From assembly GCA_001579985.1 (NCBI GenBank), contig LRSR01004307.1:1-49227 (forward strand): 49,227 bases of DNA, in the 5' to 3' direction. The notes under the pieces were generated by a model. It did no database searches, was not told where the DNA came from, and saw only the letters and a list, made by a program, of their open reading frames with translations. A program made the position numbers and the translations under genes. Position 1 is the stretch's first letter; each line of letters begins with the position of its first letter. Shown in pieces: positions 1 through 15,627 of the stretch. This stretch comes from Hypsibius dujardini (lineage: Eukaryota; Tardigrada; Eutardigrada; Parachela; Hypsibiidae).

Positions 1-1197
1 TACGGGTAATGCTGCGTCAGCCAAAGTTGGCTTAAATAGGGAAGTACCTAACTTGAATGGTTAACATGACTAGGGTCCATTTGGCACTTTCCCTGCCCAG
101 TTAGTGCCGGACCGCCAGGCGGCGCTGTTGCGCCTTTACACAACAACCTGACAACAGCTGACATTTTGCCGATAGGGAATCAAAACATCTTCCTAATAAG
201 TTCAATTTTCTCATTCAACTCACGATTGCTTGTTTACTTCATTTTCAACTGGATTTTATTGGATTGGTCGTTGGCTATAACTCTCTTTAATTTCGAAGCT
301 TGGACATTTTTTTTCAGCACACACCGCAAGTTAGTGTACATGCTATTTAAGTTTTAAGCCAAGTTTGACTTAATCAGTTCTACCACTTCCAATTTGTTTA
401 TTCAAAAGTTGTTTTTACTTTATATTTCACGGTTTTGGAATAGGATCAAAGCAAAAAACCGTATCTAGAAAGTCCTAATGCTTGATCAGCAAATTGAGTT
501 TGAAGGAAAAATTAAGCCAGTGTAAGCTGACCGACACTCAGAGGGTTAATCTGTAACACCATAATATGTTATTTTGTAATAGGAATATGGAAACGGCGCC
601 CGAGTTAAACGAGGGTCCTCAGCACGATATTATAACACCGCTACCCTGCATTCTCACTGAACTCTAAATGAATATCACCGTAAAGTAACACGGTAACTCT
701 AAAATTACCACATGGTATATTTAAAGTATTATTCTTATGGTGTGACGATGTCTTGTTCGAGTGCAATTACTGCAACACACCGGTGGGCTGTGGCAAATTG
801 AGATAAGGCTAGCACTAGAGGAGGGAAATGGGCCGGTCGGCCGAACTGTCAATTCACCGTCGTTGATTAAGATGAACTATAGCCTCGCCAGGGGAGCAAT
901 GGACTAGTAGTCCAATAGGTGCCACGAACAATACAATATAAACAAGGATAATTATCTGTAATATCTAAATTGCGATCTGCGTAATTTTCAGAGCTGTAGC
1001 GTGGCAAAGGGTCTTGCTGCTCATTATTAATAGTATTATATATAAGCCTTGCTTATTACTTAAAACAAAATTAAGTATAGCCAGATTGGCATTGCAGCCG
1101 CTTTTAGCCAGTCAAAAAAATAAAATACACTTGAAGGGTGCAGCGGTAGGGCAGCAAAGGATTTCAAACAGTAAAAGATACAATTCATATGTAAATA
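1..1197. other. No recognisable gene
   Basis: AT-rich sequence with no conserved coding segment, RNA gene or clear repeat that I can identify. Short open frames here lack splice context and recognisable motifs. Confidence 0.5.
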
Positions 1198-2004
1198 CAG
1201 TAAAACTTGTCTAATGTAAACCTGAAAAATCCAAAATTTTTGTTCAACTTAGACGAGGGGTTTACATTAGCCTAGGAGCCCCAAGGACGCCCCGGGCGGG
1301 AGGGGCGAATTTTCCCCCAGCAAAACAAAGAAAATCGCATCAAATTCGAGAGCTAAATACAGTATGCTCGCAGGCACTACAGTACAGTTGATGAAACACA
1401 AATAAGCCTATGCATTCACGTTGAAACTACAAATTATTCAGACAATCCAGACGGAAAATCTTTTAATTGAACAGAGAAGGTCGTGGCATAGTCCGGAACA
1501 ACCTTAGTGTGGACTGCACCAGCTTGCCTTTTTTTGGGCACGTTTTTGACTTTTCTTCTGCTCGAACACGGTCTGCATCTTGAACAGCAGTGGCAAAGCT
1601 TTTGGGGAGTTGGCATATGCGAAGCTCAGCAGTCTTTGACCCACCAAATCGAATGCCTCTTGCGTTGTCTGAATCTGCGTGCAACAAAATTCAGAGCGTA
1701 CAAAAACTAACACATGCAGCTCAATGCGTAGATAAACACTGCAGTGGCTTGCAGGAGAAATTAAATTAAGAAGCAAGAGGGGTTTCGTTAAAAAGTTCTA
1801 AGAAAAAATGTCGAATTCAACTTAGAGGAGGTGTGTTTTACATGGCTGACCGTGGAATTTGTTCAAAATACCATATAAAGGGAACATTTACATGAAGTTT
1901 CGCCCCCTATGTTATATGTATAGGACAAAATCGGTGCAGAAGGAAAGTTCAATATAGACGAGGTATCGCATATATACGAGGTTCACATTAGACGAGTTTT
2001 ACTG
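1198..2004. mobile_element. DNA transposon remnant with terminal inverted repeats
   Basis: The left end begins CAGTAAAACTTGTCTAATGT and the right end, read in reverse, begins CAGTAAAACTCGTCTAATGT, a near-perfect inverted repeat of more than 20 bp enclosing about 800 bp. TA precedes the left end; the base pair after the right end is TG, so a TA duplication is only half visible. Related subterminal motifs (GACGAGG...TTACATTAG type) recur near 1250-1271 and 1955-1995. TIRs of this kind are known from Tc1/mariner/pogo-type elements; the assignment is inference. The internal length is too short for a full transposase. Confidence 0.65.
1504..1690 (-). pseudogene. Possible transposase C-terminal remnant inside the TIR element
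   Basis: On the minus strand a clean segment runs from about 1690 to a stop near 1504. It includes FDLVGQRLLSFAYANS followed by a Lys/Arg-rich tail (KKSQKRAQKKA). A helical stretch with a basic C-terminal tail is the pattern seen at the end of Tigger/pogo-type transposases, and the segment lies entirely within the TIR element at 1198-2004. No catalytic DDE residues are present. I do not recognise the sequence itself, so the assignment rests mainly on position. Confidence 0.3.
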
Positions 2005-2429
2005 TGTTAACAAATATGTGTGAAGCCCAAATGGTTTCTGGGAGAATAGATAATTATCTAAAGGCATAAATGAGTAGATAAAAGAAAGTGCTGTCAGAAT
2101 TCTGAAAAAATTATGTGATGGCTTCTAGGGCGCCGCATGCTACTCCAACCATTCCCCAACTCTGGATATCGAAGCGTGCAATATAAAACGTGATCATCGT
2201 CCCGTAAATGGCATTCTTTTTTGTGTCAAAGTCGCGCGTACATGCCTTACAAATACTAGTAATAGAAGGTACTTGAGACAGTCGTCCACTCCTCCCTTAA
2301 TCCTAAAATTATCATAATTCTCAAGCACCTTGGAAGAAAATACAGTTTAATTATTGTGCTTGGAATTAGCAGCTAAAAAATTGGCAACATTCGGAGAACT
2401 GAGGGCAGGGTCGGGGCTTGTCTTATACC
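2005..2429. other. Intergenic, nothing recognised
   Basis: Lies between the TIR element and the last exon of the minus-strand GPCR, so it probably holds that gene's 3' UTR. No polyadenylation signal could be assigned with confidence. Confidence 0.4.
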
Positions 2430-4022
2430 TTACAGATGCTGTTGCCGGGACGGCATAACTGTCCGCAGTTTGTCCATCGTCAAGACAAAAATGATGGGAT
2501 CAACCACGGTCTGGCACGCAAAGAGCAAGTTCGCCACGACCCACACCTCGGGCAGAGACCCACCAAGCAGATAGTACACCGTATCCGGAATAAGAAAAAC
2601 GACAACGCTGATTGTGAGCAGCATTAGCATCACGTATCGGCTGGACCTGCTTTTTCGTTGCTGCGGCAAAACCATAGCTACCTCTGTCGGCCTAGCAGCA
2701 CCGGGTGCACTAGGCTCCATGTCGTATCTTTCCCGCTTACTCGAGAGAACTACCGGTTGTGGCTCTTGTCGTACTGCTCGCACTGCCGGATTCCGAGGCT
2801 TCCAACTACCGGTCGACCGTTCCCTGATCGCTCTGAATCGAAGCATCCGACTGATCATGACAATTAGGAATGAGATTACCACGATAACTATGGGTGTAAG
2901 GTAGATAATGATGGTGGTCATCCTGGTCCAGGTTTTGAGCCACTCCAGCGATTGGTTATAACCACATCCCAGCATCTGTAGCAGGGCATTGTTCAGAGTC
3001 CTAAGAACTCGGAATCGGGACTCCTGACAGCAGGGTCAGGGCGTGGGCAAAGGACAGAGATGCATTTTTCACGTTTAATCAAAAGTAAAAACCTATCATA
3101 CACGATCCTTCTAAAACTTGTGGAGTGGGGTGTCTGCCTTCTGAGAGCCCCCCCAGGGCCTCAAAAGGTTTTCAATTACTTCAGCGTTGTCTTCAAATTT
3201 GAGGTTTCGTTGTCTGACATAACCCTCGTAATAATAACATCAAACGGGAGGTTAAACGTGTTCAGGAATTGTTTTCATCTGCTGGGAAAACCGAAGTTGT
3301 TACAATGATTTGAAAACCTAAGGGCCTAAGGGCTTAAAAAGCAAACCCCCGCATACTAAAAGTTTCACAATGATTAGAAACGATGGTCTGAACTTCAGAT
3401 TGTATTTTGCCCATATGCCCGCGCCCTGATCCTCCCTTCTGGCTCAGGGGTCTTTGTTCTGGCGTGTCAGGAAGCAAGCCCCTACCTGGACGTTCACTGG
3501 GTAGTAGACTGTCTGCACCAGCCAGTACGATCCCTCCACCACGTGAATGTACACCCACATGAGCGCGGAGACTGTCGTTGTGAAGCGCTTGGTATGAGCT
3601 GCTCGGAAGGACAAGGGATGCAGGATGGCCCAGGCTCTGTTTATGGCAATTATTGCGTGTGTATTGGAGATTCCAGCATCGAATATGCTCTGGCAGTACA
3701 AGTAGAAGTGGCAGAGTGGCCTTCCCAAGGTCCATGCGGATGGATGGAGGCCTGCCTTGACAGCCAACGGGTATTGCATGAGTAGAGATGCGACATTTGA
3801 CCCAATAAGGTTGATCACGTAGACGTCAAACGGCAACCCAGTTTGGAGACGCTTCACAAACAAGGTGAGGGCACCGATGTTGGTGACGGAGCCCGTGATG
3901 CAAATAACGAGGAGGAAGATCGGTGTTACCGACCATATCGGAGTGAACGGATCGGTGATTGAAATCGCATTGGTAAAGGTCACGTTTGATGTAACGCTCG
4001 ACGCAGAGACGTTGAATGCCAT
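2430..4022 (-). CDS. Rhodopsin-family G-protein-coupled receptor, two exons
   Basis: Orphan seven-helix plasma-membrane receptor of about 360 residues. Exon 1 is 4022-3486, starting MAFNVSASSVTSNVTF with several N-glycosylation sequons, and holds TM1-TM4. A donor CCAG|GTAGGG opens a 510-nt intron. The acceptor CTACAG precedes exon 2 (2975-2430), which holds TM5-TM7; the join is phase 0. The DRY position reads INRAWAILHP, so the Asp is replaced by Asn and the Tyr by Trp. TM7 ends VVDPIIFVL, a DPxxF variant of NPxxY. The third intracellular loop is long and basic. The stop lies in CATCTGTAAGG, which also resembles a donor, so a further short exon cannot be excluded. Ligand unknown; the variant motifs suggest a lineage-specific chemoreceptor or peptide-receptor group (inference). 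Confidence 0.85.
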
Positions 4023-4079
4023 GTCCTATCCTGTCCTATCCGGGATCCCGGAGAGTGATGAGTCTGCGAATGGTATTAA

Positions 4080-5818
4080 GTAGACTGGAGGAACGGAAAC
4101 AGCAGTCCAATTGTTACCCTCAAATAAGGCGAAGTATTTTGGGTTTTGATTGTGAGTCAGCATTAAACTGTAATTATAAACACAAGGCTACTTACGATTG
4201 GTGCCGGATTGAGGCGTTGGATGCCCGAGCTGCCTACCCCCCCCCCCTGGATGGAGGGCAGATATTGTCGTCGTTTTACCAGTTACAGCTAACCCCACTC
4301 TTATCCCCTACCCTTGCCGTTCTTCGCCCCACCACCCGCCCGCGAATAGAGGGGCGAAAGAAATGTAGTCAACTTATATTTGATAGCTTACCTCCAGTAC
4401 CTAGGTCTCCCCCCCCCCAACGGATTAAGGGCGAGAAAACTGTAGTCGTTTGACATGTTACATATAACGCATCCCCCCCCCGCCCACTACACGAATTGAG
4501 GAGCTTTCACTACAGCAGGCTTGCCATCCCTCCAAGCCACCCTTAATCCTCCAAATTTTATGATAGGTTAACTGTGAAGCAAGCAATTAATGGGTAACAA
4601 AGAAGATCCGGAAACGTGTCTGTCTAATAAAAGTCTTTGTTCGACCATTTTGCCACTGGATAATTTTCTAACGATGATTGCTTTTGAAATTCAGAGAGAA
4701 CATGGGAACGGCAGTCGAGCTAATTGCTTGTCCCCATCACGGCATGGATACCACTCCCTGGCCTCTGCACTACGCATGAAAAGTGATAGACTGCAGAATC
4801 ACAAAGTAATGATGTACATCTCATGTGAGATAAATTAAATATAATCTGCGGGAGGTGACGTTTGATTTGAGTGCAACTACTTTGATGCAGAGACATTGGT
4901 TTAAACGGACGGAGAGACAAGCCTCGCAATGCAATCCAATTAATGCCATGGTCAACGCTAAACTAGGAATAATTATCTTTAACTTTCGGAAGTCCCGTCC
5001 GCACAATTTCAGATCAGATATTCGTAAAGGCATTGCGGATATACACATATTTGAAAGACAGACAGGCAGTCAGGCAGGCAGGCGTACAGACAAACAGACA
5101 GATAGACAAACATAGGCACATACACAGACAGAGGCACATACACACAGACAGACAGACAGAAAGATAGCCGAATCTGGTTATTTTTATTCGCCATACGCAG
5201 TTTTGCGGTTCAACATCCACTGCATTTAGAGCTTTATACATGCACGTCTCGTTGACCTACGTCTGTCTATTCAACTTCCGCGCTCACCGGAAGCTAATAA
5301 ATCATACTAAAAGCTACACGACACAACATTTCAATTACAGTTGTTGTGACGGTGCGATGAGCGCATCACTTCAACAATCACCCCTGCACATTACGGCGCA
5401 CTTTTCACGCATTTGCTTTACCCTCTCTCACTTGGCCGCCAAAATTCAAGCTATCGACTCTCCCCCACACACCTGTCTCACTCCCACAGATCACTCTCAC
5501 TCTTCAAACACTGATCAAACCTTTTTGCTGATCAAACTCTCTCGTGCCTATCTACCTAGCTCCAGCCCGCGTTCCTAAGCATCCTTCATCACGGGGATCA
5601 ATGCCTCAATCCCCTGGGCGGCGGCAGGGAAGGAAGACCGACGCCTTCGCCTGCAGCAACAGCAAAACGATCCCTTCCCGGATTATCCTCGCCCCACCGC
5701 CGGGCGACGTTTCCATCATCGCTTCGTGCCGATTTGTCACGTAGTCAAGCCGTCACCCTTTCAATCTACCGATCAACTACAGTCCCAAGTCACCGAACGA
5801 AGTTTTATCCACACCGCC
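4080..5818. other. Divergent intergenic region, GPCR (-) / TGR (+)
   Basis: Should contain the promoters of both flanking genes and the 5' UTR of TGR. Visible structure: three poly-C runs around 4238-4250, 4410-4418 and 4472-4480, with short diverged direct repeats of a GGGCGA-AA-GTAGTC motif near 4353 and 4430; and a CAGACA/CACATA-rich simple repeat at 5058-5162. No TATA box or initiator can be assigned confidently. Confidence 0.45.
5058..5162. repeat. CAGACA-rich degenerate microsatellite
   Basis: Tetra- and hexanucleotide units (CAGA, CAGG, ACACAGACA) repeat imperfectly over about 100 bp upstream of the TGR gene. The composition is close to the hexamer arrays in TGR introns 3 and 5. Confidence 0.7.
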
Positions 5819-10530
<4,712 letters not shown>

Positions 10531-10639
10531 AACGCCTGCAGCACTTCCAGTCAGCAATCCTCCATCATCACTCGCTGTCTGGAAGTGCGTGCAGATTCAC
10601 AGGGTTCTGCTTGTTCTGTGAGAATCTCGAGCATCCTGC

Positions 10640-10720
10640 ATGGGATCGCTACTTATGACGATGTGATTTATCTCAACCGGCACGTCCGGCGATGCACATC
10701 CGATGGAGATTTTAAGCTGC
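10640..10720 (+). promoter_or_regulatory. Candidate SECIS element in the TGR 3' UTR
   Basis: About 125 nt after the stop: ATGA at 10655-10658, then GATGTG (10660-10665), unpaired AA (10675-10676), a CCGG-CACGT-CCGG mini-hairpin, and CACATC followed by CGATGG (from 10701). GATGTG and CACATC are complementary and bring ATGAC opposite CCGAT, as in the UGAN/NGAN quartet of a SECIS core. The mini-hairpin after AA would make it form 2. The 16-nt spacing from quartet to AA is slightly longer than usual and the upper helix has mismatches, so folding should be tested. Confidence 0.55.
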
Positions 10721-10967
10721 AAAGGCAAACCCCGACTCGAGGCGCGATACCAGCCGCCAAAGCCGAGATCGGCATTCGAGAAAATTTTTGTTACATTCAG
10801 TTCGACACAAATTCGAACTGCTTTTATTATACCATGCTGCTTTCATAATTTCATTTTGCTGGTTTCGCTTTTAGGGCAGCACAACATACGCCTGAGACGT
10901 TCTTACATTTTCGGTTTGGGTTTATGTTCCATTTTAAGAGGATATCCAGTATCAAGGGATGACAAAA

Positions 10968-11230
10968 ACCGGCCGATCTGTTTAACCGAACCGGTTAAAT
11001 CGGTTCTTCCAATTTAGTTCCAAAAAAGACCGCTGAAAACGGGACCGGTTCCAACCGATAACCGGACCGAACCGGAACCGAACCAGTTGGAACCGGATCC
11101 AGGGAACCGGATCGGAAAAAAAGAATCGAACCGCCAGAAACCGGCTACATTTTGGAACCGAATGAAACGAACCGACAAGTTCTACTCAAGGAAAGGAACA
11201 GGAACCGGAGATGGAACCGTTTTTCGAACC
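10968..11230. repeat. AACCGG-rich degenerate simple-sequence tract
   Basis: Imperfect repetition of AACCGG/CGAACCGGAACC units over about 260 bp between the TGR 3' end and the astacin-like gene. No open frame or splice context; it resembles a decayed microsatellite. Confidence 0.7.
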
Positions 11231-11496
11231 TGTTTCCATTGCTAGGTCTCTTCACCATGGGAATTGAAAAATATGAACTGGACCATCTCCTGAATGCCTT
11301 ATAGATGTGTACATTTTAAACCATTAAGTGAGTTATGATAGCTTGATTACTGCTTCTGTTGTGTTTTCCATTGCTTGACGAAAACGTGGGACATTAAATG
11401 CAGTTAATGGAAAACATAAACCCAGGCAGCTCATCGTAAATTTTTGTTACAAGAAGCGTCCGGGAAATTCTCAATCAACCAAAACTTATTCATGGA

Positions 11497-12976
11497 CTAA
11501 GATGAACACTTGTCACAGATGCAAACCGAGGAGCTTCTGTATTTACCACATTTTCCATGGCCCTGACCGTTGTCCTCGCAGGCTTGACTGCATTTCGTGT
11601 CGTTATCAACACAGGCTCCAAAATACGTAGTACTCACGCAAATAGGGCGACCTGGAAAAACAGTAATTAAATGTTGTGGATTATACTTTCTAAAATGTCT
11701 CCATTCCACCTCTTTGGAACTCTTCGTATAAAACAAGGAACACTAAGCTTCTAGTTGCGATTTTTCACGATTTAATTAAGACATGTCTAGTATATTTACA
11801 TCACACAAACTGACCTGTCGTAGTGGCAGCGGTACTCGGAGCTCGAAGCAAATCCGCAGTGCAATTGTACAGTTTGTTGATTTTCCTTATATCACCGGGG
11901 CTCAGTTGCAACTCCTGACCAATCTGTTTGTCTTTGTACTTTTCTTTCGGTCTTATGGTCCACACTGACGGGTCGATGGCCCCCGTAAACATCCCATAAT
12001 GCAAAATAGAATCGAAATCATACGGTTCCCCAAATCCCGTGTAGTTTCCATACTTCCAGAAGCCGCTCCTCCGCGCTAAAACACAATTTCTGAGTAATTT
12101 TTTCTACCGAACAACATGAAGTCCCTTTGCACCCGACCTTCTTTAATGTTGGAAAAATTAATATCCACATATTCATCTCGATCAATTCGTAGATGCTCGG
12201 CGTAAAACCCTAAGAGAATAAAAAAATACAGTACAGTGTTATGAGTAGCATATGGCTGCCACATGGAATCGTGCAGAATTACATACCTAGGGTACGCATC
12301 AGCGAGCTCTGGGCGATCCCGTAGTGGTCGTCCGGAAAACAATCTATACGGAAAGTCGAAACATGATAGTCCATATACGTTTCTTGTTTCTATGACCAAT
12401 CGAATATTCCTGCTTACTTAATATACTGAGGGAAACTGGCTGTGGACCATTATGTATGTTGCCGACGTAGGAAGCACATCTTTGAAACAGAAAACATCGT
12501 ACTATACCATCATAGGAATACGAATTAACTTAAGGTGTGCTTACAAGCGTGGATCGGACCTAATCTTCAAATAATCCGTTTGATTTGTCCGTGGAACAAA
12601 ACGAATGCATGTGGAGTTTTCAAATCCCTCCATAGCCTTCAGCACCAGCATGCGGTAATGGTGCTCCTCTAAATACCACAAAAACTTTGCAAATCCCGCA
12701 ATATTAATCCTCTACTCCTCAGCTGAAGCGAGTGAGCCTTACCAAAAGTTCTAGAGAAATCATATGGCACCACTCCACCCGACCATACCAGACAATCAGG
12801 ATCAAGTGTTATGCCCTACGACAAGAATGAACGAATCTACGGTACCTTTCATGTTGAATTATCACGAAATGAGCTTACCGGTCTTAATCCACCGGTGGCT
12901 ATCCATTCCATTAATTCTTTATCGATTCCATTATTACTACCTTCTGCCGCTGGCACAGTCTTAGTAATATTGCGGC
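11497..12976 (-). CDS. Astacin-fold protein lacking the zinc site, with a C-terminal 8-Cys module (5' end not found)
   Basis: Exons in transcript order: 12976-12879, 12815-12743, 12668-12545, 12479-12418, 12343-12287, 12209-12138, 12075-11815, 11651-11497. Introns are 62-163 nt and all joins are frame-consistent. Astacin (M12A) landmarks appear in order: LVWSGGVVPY, the FENSTCIRFVPR strand, CASYVGNIHNGPQPVSL, LGFYAEHLRIDRDEYV, YDFDSILHYG and LSPGDIRKINKLYNC. Active astacins need HExxHxxGFxHE. Here the spliced sequence is SSLMRTLGFYAE, so all three zinc histidines and the catalytic Glu are replaced, and the Met-turn Met is Leu. After the protease core a short Thr-rich linker leads to about 50 residues with eight cysteines spaced C-x8-C-x6-C-x3-C-x9-C-x8-C-x-C-x2-C. 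Probably secreted; the signal-peptide exon lies beyond 12976 and was not identified. Inferred pseudoenzyme with a binding role. Confidence 0.85.
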
Positions 12977-13715
12977 CTGAAAATTGAGATGACAAGTAAA
13001 ACAATATCGGAAGGTATTCTGATTTACAAACCCCGTACGCGTTTTCGAGCAATGTATAATATCAATTGTTGAGGCAGGTATGGCCTTCTCGGCTCGCAGA
13101 GGCTCGTTTATGGTACTAACAAGTCGGAACTAGGGCCCTTAATGGTAGGGCTAAGGGGTGGACAAAGGGGTGAAGTTCTTTTTTTCGAAATGAATAGAAA
13201 AACTCGCTAATTGTTCCCTAATTATTTTGAAACGCGTAGCAATGTAAGAGATCTGATTTCGACCACCATGGATGAAACGCGTAAAGGTGTAGGAGAACTG
13301 ATTTTCAACCCCAATGGATGTCAAAAGATTTTCAAAAATGTCAGTTGTTCCATCAAATTTGGCGTGGTGTTGAATGCCTTCTTGCTTAAATGGTAATTAT
13401 TAAGAGATCATATACTGGTCCGGGGAAAAAAGACCCCACACCCCACTAGTTTCAAAATGTACAGTAAAGCCGATTTTTGAATTAATTTCCGAAGAAAACA
13501 TGAATTATGTCTCTTTCCCCACCACCTGATCATACCATCAGTTGTCCTGCTTTCACCTTAAAAAAATCCTTAACGAGCATCTGCCTGCTCGTACTTTGAA
13601 AATACACTCTTTTCGGCCTAGTATTTACCCATGTGAAGATACGCAGGAGGCAGTCTTAGTTCTTACGTGGAATCAATTTTGAAATTGGCGTTGATGTTAC
13701 TGCAGCAACTGATGT
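12977..13715. other. Intergenic or missing 5' exon of the astacin-like gene, plus a foldback repeat
   Basis: The transcript of the astacin-like gene must begin here or further up, but no signal-peptide exon is evident. Most of the interval is the repeat copy at 13105-13550. Confidence 0.4.
13105..13550. repeat. Foldback repeat family R1, copy 1
   Basis: Starts near a GGGCCCTTAATGGTAGGGCT stretch followed by GGGGTGGACAAAGGGG, and contains CAAAAATGTCAGTTGTTCC and a TTTCAAAATGTACAGTAAAG block. The right edge carries a diverged inverted copy of the left end. Matching blocks occur in the same order at 17356-17815 and 27390-27790. Probably non-autonomous DNA elements (inference). Confidence 0.55.
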
Positions 13716-14343
13716 CTACAAGCAGTTCCCATCCAGCTCATTTGCAAGGCATAATGAACCCCCATTTTGCACCCACAGCGAAGCACCAGCATATTTTGTG
13801 CCAAGTCTATACATCGTTTCATCCTTTTCACTAAGCCTGACCAAGTCACCATTTTGTAACAAATTAACCGACAGGGATGTTTGTGCTAGTGAGCTGCTTC
13901 CAGTCGACCATACTGATTTTTTCGTTAGATCTCTACCAATAATGGACACGTCGAGGTCTCCCATTTATCTTCATTGACAGTTTTGTCTTCTTACCCGGAG
14001 AAAGGAGGCTCTGTCCCCGTTGTAACGCGGTGCCAGACAGCAGCTGCGAGGCTTTTTTACTGTCTACTGGATCATGCTTGCAAATATCGTTGCCTTCTAC
14101 GCGGGTTTCACATCCATTAAGGCATTTACGGATCAGACTTGGATCGCCTCCTTCCTCGCAAATGTAAAGAGCGTCGGACAAAAGGTTGGAGGACTGGCAT
14201 AGCGATGACAGGGCTGCACCACAGTGGTTATTGTTATCCTGACAACATGCTGCTGCTGATGAAGGGGTGACGGAGATGATAACGGTAATTAGAGTAGTGA
14301 TATATAGACCATGTAGTTGTGGAAGTAGAAATGGGAGACCCAT
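13716..14343 (-). pseudogene. Secreted Cys-rich / bulb-type lectin-like gene with a frameshift
   Basis: From 14343 on the minus strand: a hydrophobic N terminus (LYITTLITVIISVTPSSAAA), consistent with a signal peptide, then a region with eight cysteines (CCQDNNNHC ... RKCLNGC). After that comes a typical start of a B-lectin (beta-prism II) domain: TALQRGQSLLSPGKKTKLSM. Homology continues in a different frame from about 13964 (DLDVSIIGRDL, VWSTGSSS, SVNLLQNGDLV, ASLWVQNGG) to a stop at 13716. The frame change lies near ATAAATGGGAGACC, where one extra base separates KING from DLDV. The only nearby GT-AG pair would make an intron of about 26 nt with the wrong phase, so an indel (pseudogene, or assembly error) is the simplest reading. 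Confidence 0.6.
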
Positions 14344-14410
14344 ACCAAAATGGAAAACCTAAATCTTTTTTTGCTTAAACATAAAAACTGCACAAGTATT
14401 GGTATTTCTC

Positions 14411-14852
14411 TCATGAGTCGCTGTCATTTGTGACTTTCTCATCGGTCCAAACGACATCGTAATATTTTCGACTTCCTGCCTTTGTATAAAGTAGTGAAAA
14501 AAAAATTATCAGAGTTTCCGGTCTGTAGAATAGCACGGAACCTGTTTCAAACGCTGCGCGATGGAATTTCTCCGTTGTACTATCGGTTTGAGATGCCCGA
14601 TGGCAAATCGAAGGTTTTCTCGTGACGATATATAAAGCCCGCCGTCTTACTGACAAAATAAAAACGCACGGGGTGTAGTCTCAACATATTCCTCATGTGC
14701 GTTGTGCACCTACTCACCGTACAAAGAGCCGTATGTTCACTAAACAGTGTTTTTGTTTCATTGTAAAAGCGCAACGATTTAAACAGAATATGCAGTTCAG
14801 ATGATTGGACAGTGACAAAACGTCCGACTGACAAGGGAATACCATCTATCAA
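14411..14852 (-). CDS. Hypothetical; two possible exons of unknown function
   Basis: An open segment from 14852 (FVTVQSSELHILFKSLRFYN) runs to a good donor (GTACG|GTGAGT near 14720). A second open segment ends at 14411 (KYYDVVWTDEKVTNDSDS) and has a possible acceptor TTGTCAG near 14653. The phases I can construct do not join cleanly. Alternating short hydrophobic strands and the neighbourhood would allow another diverged lectin-like domain, but I see no signature. Treat as uncertain. Confidence 0.25.
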
Positions 14853-14860
14853 ACCATGAT

Positions 14861-15510
14861 TTTAGAAATATAACTGGTTCCCCTCGGTTTCCTGTTTAAA
14901 ATGAAAAAATCGGGGAGGATTCGTATTACGGTAGCCGCTTTAAAGCTTTCACCATAGCATTGATTAAGTAAATCATGAAAATTATTTTGTTAGTTTACGC
15001 ATTCAACGGTTCAGGCAAACAAAAATCGATGGGTAAATCATTCAACAATCGGGGACACACGGGGGTCCCACTCGCATCCCTGTTCGAGATGTACAAAAAT
15101 CGGGTGAAGATTCCTATTGCGGCAGCCACATTAATGCTCTTGCAACAAGATTGATTGATTGATTAAACACAGTACAGTAACGTTTATAAACAAAAAAAAT
15201 GAATCAGTAATCTTCTCCGTTCCACCAAATTGTGGATAAAAAATTTATTTCAAAAATTTGCTTCGACTGTTGTTGAAACGGATTTGAAGATGCCGGTTAT
15301 AATTTCTTTGGTCCCGACTTGTTTTTTAAATGATTTACCCATCGATTTTTTGTTTACCTGACCGTTGAATGGGTAAACAAACAAAATAATTTCATAATTC
15401 AATCAGTCAATGTTACGGTAAAAGCTTTAAAGCGGCTGCCGTAATAAGAATCTTCCCCGATTTTCTCCATCTCAAAAGGGAACCGAGGGGGACCAGTCAT
15501 AATTTCAAAA
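14861..15510. repeat. 650-bp foldback element with long inverted arms
   Basis: Left arm about 14861-15065; right arm about 15310-15510 in inverse orientation. Matching blocks include TGGTTCCCCTCGGTTT, ATCGGGGA(G/A)GATTC, CCGCTTTAAAGCTTT and ATCGATGGGTAAATCATT. A third, shorter direct-oriented relative of the arm (ATCGGGTGAAGATTCCTATT and following) lies in the loop at about 15100-15165. Arms are estimated by eye at roughly 85% identity. No coding content. Probably a MITE or foldback transposon. Confidence 0.8.
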
Positions 15511-15627
15511 GTTGTATCCATAAGAAAAGTTGGGCCCAATTTCAGGCTGACACCGGTAAATATTTACCTTGGGAGCATTAACCGATGGTGAAGAAGGAAC
15601 GATTTATAGCGTCAAATGCGCAATCAA

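Noticed and set aside
2418-2904. Plus-strand frames opposite the first GPCR
   Set aside because: Complement of the TM5-TM7 exon; no independent signal.
4238-4490. Poly-C runs as G-quadruplex promoter elements
   Set aside because: The runs are single, widely spaced homopolymers; four closely spaced G-tracts on one strand are not clearly present.
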